Origin: Nitrolancea sp040255925
GTDB lineage: Bacteria > Chloroflexota > Chloroflexia > Thermomicrobiales > Thermomicrobiaceae
Direction of reading: 5' to 3'
Assembly (NCBI GenBank): GCA_040255925.1
Contig: JBDZVX010000051.1
Span: 1 to 18,552, forward strand
Length of the DNA stretch: 18,552 nucleotides
Shown here: piece after piece, positions 6,400 to 11,508 of the stretch
How the letters are laid out: each line of letters opens with the position of its first letter
How positions within the stretch are numbered: position 1 is the stretch's first letter
The notes under the pieces: generated by a model
Seen by the model: the letters and a program-made list of their open reading frames with translations, nothing else
Database searches by the model: none
Told to the model about the DNA's origin: nothing
Program-made: the position numbers and the translations under genes

Positions 6400-7065
6400 A
6401 TGCCCACCACACCGCTTCAGGTTGACTCGCTCGGTGACTTTGACCTGACACCGGAGCTCGATGCCTCGCTCAGCGCGCTGGCAATCCAGGCAAAGACTGA
6501 TCCAACCGCGCGGAATACCCTCTACACCGCGCTCGCCTTTAAAATCACCCGCTTCGTCCGGCGTTACCGCTACCACGATCGCCTCGTCATCTGCGATGTG
6601 GATGACGTGGCCCAGGAAGCATTCCTCGTCTTCTGTGATCTTGTCCGGAGCTGGCCGGGCGAGGAGAGCTTTCCCGGCTACTTTCTGAGCCGGTTCCCCT
6701 GGCGGCTGACCCGTGCCGTGGATGTCATCGAGCGCGGCTGGTCCGCCTCACGCCTCCTGCCACTCGCCAGCCTCGGAGAAACCGCCCCGCCGCTCGATCC
6801 CGCCGATCTTTTCACGCTGGCCGAGATCGGAGCCGGACTCTGCCCACGGGACCGCGCGGTGCTGGAGTTGTATATCGGCCACGACCTGCGCTTAAACGAG
6901 GTCGCCCGCGTGCTCGGCGTCCATCGCCGGACCGTCGCGCGTGCCTGGCAGCGGATCACCAGGGAATTACGCCGGACGTTGACCGAGCCATCCAAGCCAC
7001 CGTCGCCGATGAGGCAGGCGAGATACCGGCATCCAGTTGCCCAAAGGCTAAATAGTAGCCGATGA
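6400..7065 (+). CDS. ECF-like sigma-70 family RNA polymerase sigma factor
   Basis: 221 aa. A region-2-like helix set spans about 36-105. Its core DVDDVAQEAFLVFCDL (66-81) matches the polymerase-binding DDXXQEXFL motif of region 2.2. A short linker leads to region 4 (about 145-195): LCPRDRAVLELYIGHDLRLNEVARVLGVHRRTVARAWQRI, with the helix-turn-helix at NEVARVLGVHRRTVARAW. Regions 1.1 and 3 are absent, as in ECF/group IV factors. The C-terminal 25 residues are basic and look disordered. ATG start with GGAGGG eleven bases upstream. No anti-sigma gene is adjacent on either side, so its control differs from the usual sigma/anti-sigma pair. Genes for secreted proteins lie downstream and are plausible but unproven targets. 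Confidence 0.85.
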   Translation: MPTTPLQVDSLGDFDLTPELDASLSALAIQAKTDPTARNTLYTALAFKITRFVRRYRYHDRLVICDVDDVAQEAFLVFCDLVRSWPGEESFPGYFLSRFPWRLTRAVDVIERGWSASRLLPLASLGETAPPLDPADLFTLAEIGAGLCPRDRAVLELYIGHDLRLNEVARVLGVHRRTVARAWQRITRELRRTLTEPSKPPSPMRQARYRHPVAQRLNSSR

Positions 7066-7110
7066 ATACTGCAAGACCCATTGCACACTACTAAACTGTA
7101 AGCGAAGGCT

Positions 7111-7180
7111 CAACGCGTTGTCAGACAAGCTTGAGGTAAGGCTTGGTAGGGTATACCTACGTCTATTTCGAAACGCGTAG
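7111..7180 (+). promoter_or_regulatory. Cluster of short palindromes upstream of the 91-aa gene
   Basis: Within 70 bases there are CAACGCGTTG (7111-7120), CAAGCTTG (7126-7133), GTAGG-GTATA-CCTAC (7146-7160) and TTTCGAAA (7166-7173); the last is bracketed by CTACG and CGTAG. ACGCGT occurs twice, about 60 bases apart. No standard -35/-10 pair with normal spacing is found, so an alternative sigma factor or dedicated regulator is conceivable. This is inference from symmetry. Confidence 0.35.
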
Positions 7181-7212
7181 ACCAACGTCGAATTGGGGAA
7201 GGAGCACTCGTG

Positions 7213-7488
7213 ATGGCCGGTGAGGAACTTCAGCACGAACGACTCATCATCCTGCCATTGCGCCTGGAGACCATCACCGTCTCAGGAGGCGCCGTGACGC
7301 AACCGGCTGGACTTGAGCAATCAGCCTGGAACAACCAGAACGGTGGCGTCTGCATCCACAGCAACTGCACGCAGGTTAGTGTCCAGGTCAACGTCGCCGT
7401 TGTTGGCCAGGCATCGGTATCCAGCGTCACGCTGAGCGATGTGATCGACGACAACCGCTGGATCAGCCAGTCCTTCATCTTCGGGTAA
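7213..7488 (+). CDS. Small hypothetical protein, 91 aa, with Cys-x4-Cys
   Basis: ATG at 7213 preceded by AAGGAG with an eight-base spacer; a GTG at 7210 is the alternative. The N-terminal part is charged then amphipathic (EELQHERLIILPLRLETI). Next come Asn/Gln/Gly-rich SAWNNQNGGVCIHSNC with the only two cysteines (Cys47 and Cys52 from the ATG), and a strikingly beta-prone, Val/Ser-alternating stretch (TQVSVQVNVAVVGQASVSSV). It ends in SQSFIFG. No signal peptide. I do not recognise the family. It stands alone between the sigma-factor gene and a hairpin terminator, with its own elaborate upstream region, so it is probably a separately controlled, highly translated small protein. A structural subunit or a modified-peptide precursor are possibilities only; no modifying enzyme is nearby. 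Confidence 0.75.
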   Translation: MAGEELQHERLIILPLRLETITVSGGAVTQPAGLEQSAWNNQNGGVCIHSNCTQVSVQVNVAVVGQASVSSVTLSDVIDDNRWISQSFIFG

Positions 7489-7808
7489 ACGCCAGGGCTA
7501 AATGGCCAAGATCCATCGCACCCGCTTGACCCTCCAAGTGGGTGCGCCCCATGCACCACCGCAGCCAGCTTAAAATCAGCAATCCCCTGTACTAGGAGTG
7601 CGCCACCCGGAGCACCCTCCATTATTCAAAACATACTAACAACTTCTGACAACCTATCTTACGGTTTTACCAGCACTGCCACTCTTTGGCTTCCTATTCA
7701 TACAGAAATATTGATGCTGCTGTAGCAATCTTCTATGCTGAGCCTAGTCCCTCGATAAGCCTATCGGCATGGCGAATTTTCGAGTGCGAGAAAGGGAAGG
7801 ACACCACG
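7489..7808. other. Intergenic region before the secreted two-domain protein
   Basis: It holds the hairpin at 7518-7545 and then A+T-richer DNA (about 7620-7790), probably the promoter of the 7809 gene. A weak candidate is TTGGCT (7686-7691), 17 bases, TATTGA (7709-7714). The 7809 reading frame stays open back to 7686 but that part lacks protein character. No gene called. Confidence 0.45.
7518..7545 (+). terminator. Hairpin terminator after the 91-aa gene
   Basis: GCACCCGCTTG (7518-7528), loop ACCCTC, CAAGTGGGTGC (7535-7545): an 11-pair stem with a single G-T pair. It lies 30 bases after the stop codon. No T-run follows, so it may be an intrinsic terminator of the U-poor type or a transcript 3' stabiliser. 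Confidence 0.6.
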
Positions 7809-9251
7809 ATGGCCGCCAGATACCGCCTGTTCCTCTGTCTTCTCCTTTTAGCTACCAGCTTGATCGTGGCCGGCCCCGCTGGTGCCGCCCCGATCGGGAA
7901 TGATGCGTACCAGCGAACGTGGGACCGGACTGATAAGCCGGTCGCCGCTTTTCAGGTCAGCCGGACCTGGATGTGGGGGCCGGAAGCGAACACCGGCGTA
8001 ATGAACGAACCCTACGTTGATGCCGCCGGCGGCCAGCGTTCCGTCCAGTACTTCGATAAATCCCGCATGGAGATCAATGACCCCAACGGCGATCAGAATT
8101 CCATCTGGTACGTCACCAATGGTCTGCTCGTCCGGGAGCTCATCACCGGAGCGATGGCGGTCGGTGACAACACCTACGAACAACGAAGAGCCGCCGAGAT
8201 CAACGCCTCCGGCGATCCCGACGATGCCAACGCTCCCACCTACGCCACGTTCAACGGCCTGTTGAACGCACCGGCCCTCGCGCTCAACGCCCCGGTCACC
8301 CAACGGCTTGACCGCAATGGCAACGTCACCGATGACCCTGGCCTCAGCGGTCAGAACGTGACCGTCGGCTCTGTCGACGACAACACGCACCACAGTATCG
8401 CCAACGTCTTCTGGGATTTCATGAATAGCTCCGGCACCGTCTGGGAGAACGGGAACTACGGCAACGCACCCTTGTTCCAGAATCCGTTCTTCGCGACCGG
8501 CCGCCCGATTACCGAGCCATACTGGGTCAACGTCAAGGTTGCCGGAGCCCAACGTGATGTCCTGCTCCAGTGCTTCGAGCGCCGGTGCTTGACTTACAAC
8601 CCGGCCAATGCCGACGGCTGGAAGGTCGAAGCCGGTAACGTCGGCCAGCATTACTATACCTGGCGGTACGGCAGCGGCGCCCCGGCCGATGGCCCCATCC
8701 TCTATCACTCCACCCTCGCTGACTGGCCGACCTTCAGCCAGAACGGCGACAGCGCCGGTCCGGCTGGCGGCACCTACCACATAACGGCCGCGAACCAGCG
8801 CTTCCCACGGATCAAAGGTCATGACCTGAACTTCACCGACAGCACGGTCAGCGTCGCGGTCAAAATGGCGAGCCAGTCCCAAAAGGCCGGCGCCTGCCTG
8901 TTCACGCGGCTAGTGGGACAAGATACCGCCCACTACGCGCTCTGCATGGCGGCCGATGGGAAGGCTCAGGCCAGCTACGATTACTTCGACGCTCAGAACA
9001 ATCCCCAGACCCAGGTGCTGCTCGAAGCCAAGCAGTATGGCGGCACGTTGCCCGCGAATCAGTGGAACACGCTGAAGATCACGGCCAAGGGGAATTCCCT
9101 CTGGTTCTTCATCAACGGCGTGCTGATGGGTACGGCAACGGCCCCGGATGGCGCCGCCGCAAGTGGCAACATCGGTATCGGGGTGGGCAATGCGGATACC
9201 AACCCAGCAGAGTACGAGTTCCAAAACATGCTGGTCTACGGCGTCCAGTAG
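7809..9251 (+). CDS. Secreted two-domain protein: Chloroflexota-type N-terminal domain plus LamG-like domain
   Basis: 480 aa. ATG at 7809 with AAGGA seven bases upstream is chosen over the longer open frame because a classic signal peptide starts there (AARYRLFLCLLLLATSLIVAG), cleaved near AGAA-P at about residue 27. Residues about 30-287 form a domain with QYFDKSRMEIN (80-90), WYVTNGLLVRELITG (100-114), FWDFMNSSG (201-209) and QCFERRCLTYNP (254-265), then GNVGQHYYTWRY (276-287). From memory this set recurs in secreted proteins of Sphaerobacter-like bacteria without a named function. Residues about 296-479 look like a concanavalin/LamG or DUF1080-type jelly roll (NTLKITAKGNSLWFFINGV, then IGIGVGN). 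This may bind a carbohydrate. Cysteine pairs 255/260 and 363/379 could form disulfides. Ended by a strong terminator. No catalytic function can be named. Confidence 0.85.
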   Translation: MAARYRLFLCLLLLATSLIVAGPAGAAPIGNDAYQRTWDRTDKPVAAFQVSRTWMWGPEANTGVMNEPYVDAAGGQRSVQYFDKSRMEINDPNGDQNSIWYVTNGLLVRELITGAMAVGDNTYEQRRAAEINASGDPDDANAPTYATFNGLLNAPALALNAPVTQRLDRNGNVTDDPGLSGQNVTVGSVDDNTHHSIANVFWDFMNSSGTVWENGNYGNAPLFQNPFFATGRPITEPYWVNVKVAGAQRDVLLQCFERRCLTYNPANADGWKVEAGNVGQHYYTWRYGSGAPADGPILYHSTLADWPTFSQNGDSAGPAGGTYHITAANQRFPRIKGHDLNFTDSTVSVAVKMASQSQKAGACLFTRLVGQDTAHYALCMAADGKAQASYDYFDAQNNPQTQVLLEAKQYGGTLPANQWNTLKITAKGNSLWFFINGVLMGTATAPDGAAASGNIGIGVGNADTNPAEYEFQNMLVYGVQ

Positions 9252-9275
9252 TCATTAGCACCGAAAACGCATTCC

Positions 9276-9313
9276 GCTGGCCGGGTCCCGATTACCAGGA
9301 CCCGGCCAGCTTT
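9276..9313 (+). terminator. Rho-independent terminator
   Basis: GCTGGCCGGGTCC (9276-9288), nine-base loop, GGACCCGGCCAGC (9298-9310): a perfect 13-pair GC-rich stem followed by TTT. It starts 24 bases after the stop of the secreted two-domain protein and isolates it from the propeller gene. Confidence 0.88.
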
Positions 9314-9357
9314 CATCGACCCGCGGCGGGTCGGACCGGCGATGGGAGTTGGGTATC

Positions 9358-10599
9358 ATGAAACGCTTCGGCAGATCGATAATGGTAGTTATTCTGACGC
9401 TGGGGACGCTGCTGGCGGGAACGGTCCCGGCGGCATTGGCGGAAACGGATGCCGGCCAGCCACACGTTCTCACCGCGAACAGCCTCGCCCTCGCGATTAC
9501 CGCCGGGCCGGACGGCAATCTCTGGTTTACCGGCCTGGGCAGTAACACGATCAGCCGGGTTGCTCCCAACGGCACCGTCACCGGCGAGTTTCCGCTTCCC
9601 ACACCCAACAGCCTGCCGACCAGCATCACGGTCGGGCCGGACGGCAACCTCTGGTTCACCGAGCTTGGCGCCAACAAAATCGGCCGGATGGCCCCGGACG
9701 GCACGCTGCTCAACGAGTACCCACTCCCCACCCCGGCCAGCATGCCGACCAGTATTATCACCGGGCCCGATGGCAGCATCTGGTTTACCGAGTTCGCCGC
9801 TAATAAGATCGGCCGCATTCCCACCGAGGGGCTGATCATGGTGTATGAATACCCGATTCCGACCCTGAACAGCCTGCCGCTCAACATGACCGTCGGGCCG
9901 GATGGCTACCTCTGGTTTACCGAGTTCGGCACCAACAAGATCGGCCGGATCAACACCAGCGGCGTTGTCACCAATGAGTATCCACTGCTCAACCCCAAGA
10001 GCATCCCGACGAGTATTACCACCGGACCCGATGGCAATCTCTGGTTCACCGAGCTTGGCGCCAATCGCATCAGCCGGATCACGCTTAGTGGCCAGATCCT
10101 CGACGGGTATCCGATCCCCACGCCCGAAAGCCACCCAACCGGTATTACCGTCGGGCCGGACGGCAACCTCTGGTTCACCGAGCTTGGCGCCAATCGCGTG
10201 GGACGCATCGATAACGCGAGCGGCGTAATCACCGAGTTTCCAGTGTCGGTGCCCAATAGCCTGCCAGCCGGCATCACTACCGGGCCGGATGGCAGTCTCT
10301 GGTACGCCGAGCTTGGCACCAACAAGATCGGCCGGACAACGATGGACGGCGCCGGCTATAGCTACCCGATTCCGTCACAAGTGGGGCTGCCCAATGGCAT
10401 CATCCCCGGTTGCCCGGCATCGGACGACAGCGCGACCGGACCGATGGTCTGCACCCTCGGCCGTGACGCAGCAAGCGCGACCTTTCAGATCATGCTGACG
10501 ATCACGACACCCGACCAGAGCACGGTCATCGAAATAGGCTGGCTCAGCACCGGCGATGAGAATACGCAGGGCACCGTCCGGTTCGCGCGAAAACCGTAA
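9358..10599 (+). CDS. Secreted seven-repeat beta-propeller, Vgb-like (virginiamycin B lyase superfamily fold)
   Basis: 413 aa. ATG with GGGAG nine bases upstream; an in-frame TTG at 9349 is less likely. Signal peptide MKRFGRSIMVVILTLGTLLAG with cleavage after ALA at about residue 28. Seven repeats of about 43 residues follow, consensus SLPTSITxGPDGNLWFTE then LGxNKIGRI. This is the blade signature of the Vgb/streptogramin-lyase and NHL-like propellers; seven blades closes a ring. The last ~75 residues (from about GLPNGIIPG) are a different module with two cysteines and no assignment. The mature protein has only two histidines, so the His-dependent centre known for true Vgb is not apparent. 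Annotating it as an antibiotic lyase would be unsafe; an extracellular binding scaffold is likelier. It lies between the two-domain exoprotein and a lipoprotein. Confidence 0.87.
   Translation: MKRFGRSIMVVILTLGTLLAGTVPAALAETDAGQPHVLTANSLALAITAGPDGNLWFTGLGSNTISRVAPNGTVTGEFPLPTPNSLPTSITVGPDGNLWFTELGANKIGRMAPDGTLLNEYPLPTPASMPTSIITGPDGSIWFTEFAANKIGRIPTEGLIMVYEYPIPTLNSLPLNMTVGPDGYLWFTEFGTNKIGRINTSGVVTNEYPLLNPKSIPTSITTGPDGNLWFTELGANRISRITLSGQILDGYPIPTPESHPTGITVGPDGNLWFTELGANRVGRIDNASGVITEFPVSVPNSLPAGITTGPDGSLWYAELGTNKIGRTTMDGAGYSYPIPSQVGLPNGIIPGCPASDDSATGPMVCTLGRDAASATFQIMLTITTPDQSTVIEIGWLSTGDENTQGTVRFARKP
9481..10383 (+). repeat. Seven in-frame ~43-codon repeats in the propeller gene
   Basis: The blades also repeat at DNA level. 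A 44-base stretch at 9631-9674 (blade 2) recurs without mismatch at 10150-10193 (blade 6), and blade 5 differs from these at few bases. This points to recent duplication or gene conversion within the gene. Confidence 0.85.
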
Positions 10600-10615
10600 G
10601 CACCGGCACGTCTCC

Positions 10616-10641
10616 CTCCCCGGCAATGGAAAACCGGGGAG
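10616..10641 (+). terminator. Hairpin after the propeller gene
   Basis: CTCCCCGG (10616-10623), ten-base loop, CCGGGGAG (10634-10641): a perfect 8-pair stem starting 16 bases after the stop codon. No T-run follows. It is probably a terminator or 3' stabiliser, lying just upstream of the leader hairpins of the lipoprotein gene. Confidence 0.55.
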
Positions 10642-10656
10642 AGCACGCCCGAACCC

Positions 10657-10708
10657 GCGCCCGCTCGTTGTATCCTACGGTGCGAGCGGGCGCGAGTGGT
10701 TCGCGCCC
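10657..10708 (+). promoter_or_regulatory. Mutually exclusive hairpins in the leader of the 10740 lipoprotein gene
   Basis: Arm A GCGCCCGCTCG (10657-10667) pairs perfectly with CGAGCGGGCGC in arm B (10683-10693). The overlapping part of arm B, GGGCGCGA (10688-10695), pairs perfectly with arm C TCGCGCCC (10701-10708). The shared bases 10688-10693 mean only one hairpin can form at a time, the architecture of an attenuator or switch. It lies 32 bases upstream of the GTG. No known riboswitch class is recognised, and chance in GC-rich DNA is possible. Confidence 0.45.
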
Positions 10709-10739
10709 TCCGCGATCATTCGAAGGGGGGACATCGCCG

Positions 10740-11312
10740 GTGCGCTTATTCGTGCTTCTCATGACATTCCTCAGCTTGCTGGCCGTGTTGGCTGGCTGCT
10801 CATCATCCGCGAAGGGCACTCTCCCAACCCCTTCCCTCGCCCCGAGCGCGAGTCCGATGAGTCTCGATCCACCCACCTTCACCTTGGCGGCCAACTCCGG
10901 CAAGCAACGAGCCAATACCGGTGCCTTCTACTGGCAGCGGCAGGATAACGGACTGGCGGCGGAGATCCACGCACCGGGAATCCCGGTGCAGGAAAAGCCG
11001 CTGGTGGTCAAACGCGGTGAACAACTGCGAAATGCGGTCGGTAACGGCCCGGCCCCGGACTCAATCGAACTCAAAGCCTATCCGAAGGACGGCAATCACA
11101 AACCCATCTCCACGGCCAACAACGCCATTGATGCCTTCGTCCCAACGACAGACCCTGTGATCACCACCACGTTGGGAGCCGGCGCTGATACCTGGACCGC
11201 GGAGCTTGAGCCGGGGGAGTATTTCGTCTGGATGAAGGGAACGTGGCCGAATCCCATTCTCCCCACCCGTAGTCGCACAGTCGAATATTCGTTCCTGATA
11301 CACGTACAGTAA
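10740..11312 (+). CDS. Secreted lipoprotein, 190 aa, unknown function
   Basis: GTG at 10740 with a GGGGGG ribosome site nine bases upstream; the frame is open further upstream, but that part is GC-rich leader. The signal peptide RLFVLLMTFLSLLAVLAG ends in lipobox LAGC, with Cys20 lipidated. A Ser/Pro/Thr linker follows (SSSAKGTLPTPSLAPSASP). The body (about 48-190) is beta-type with KPLVVKRGEQLRNAVGNG, then SIELKAYP, and TWTAELEPGEYFVWMKGTWP, ending VEYSFLIHVQ. This looks like an immunoglobulin-like sandwich resembling a PEGA- or CARDB-type surface domain, though I cannot assign one. It is probably anchored to the outside of the cytoplasmic membrane. A decayed copy of its 3' end follows 40 bases after the stop codon. 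Confidence 0.82.
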   Translation: MRLFVLLMTFLSLLAVLAGCSSSAKGTLPTPSLAPSASPMSLDPPTFTLAANSGKQRANTGAFYWQRQDNGLAAEIHAPGIPVQEKPLVVKRGEQLRNAVGNGPAPDSIELKAYPKDGNHKPISTANNAIDAFVPTTDPVITTTLGAGADTWTAELEPGEYFVWMKGTWPNPILPTRSRTVEYSFLIHVQ

Positions 11313-11333
11313 CCGGAGCGCTTCTGCAACGAC

Positions 11334-11390
11334 ACTCGGTACCGCGCTACATAGAATATTTGTTTCTGACACAAGTCCAGCAATCCGGGC
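11334..11390 (+). pseudogene. Remnant of a duplicated 3' end of the lipoprotein gene
   Basis: The last codons of the lipoprotein gene (TRSRTVEYSFLIHVQ, from about 11267 to 11309) have a degenerate copy 71 bases downstream. Bases 11334-11380 read TRYRAT, then after a one-base shift EYLFLTQVQ. At DNA level GAATATT.GTT.CTGA.ACA.GT.CAG.AA(T)CCGG is shared by 11283-11316 and 11354-11388. Most differences fall at single spaced positions, as expected for a decayed coding copy. It has no start or upstream part. Confidence 0.6.
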
Positions 11391-11451
11391 TTATTGGTCT
11401 TGCGCGGCTATCGCATCATGCGTTACAGTATTCTGCAAGTTGATCGTAAAC

Positions 11452-11491
11452 TGAGCTGTCGATAACAGCTTCGCTGGCCGGAGCCAGCTCA
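11452..11491 (+). promoter_or_regulatory. Alternative hairpins directly before the protease ribosome site
   Basis: Two local hairpins are perfect: AGCTGT/ACAGCT (11454-11459 with 11465-11470, loop CGATA) and GCTGGC/GCCAGC (11473-11478 with 11483-11488, loop CGGA). A competing long stem TGAGCTG (11452-11458) with CAGCTCA (11485-11491) uses parts of both. The ribosome site GGTGGGGG starts at 11495. This could tune protease expression; it is inference from pairing only. Confidence 0.4.
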
Positions 11492-11508
11492 TAAGGTGGG
11501 GGACAATC

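Noticed and set aside
7848..8882. A 344-codon minus-strand frame antisense to the secreted two-domain protein
   Set aside because: The sense frame has a signal peptide, ribosome site and terminator; the antisense frame has none.
9255..10325. Long repetitive minus-strand frames opposite the propeller gene
   Set aside because: Their periodicity is the mirror of the sense blade repeats; no independent evidence.
9358..10599. Calling the propeller a functional virginiamycin B lyase / resistance gene
   Set aside because: Only the fold signature is present; a His-dependent active centre is not apparent.
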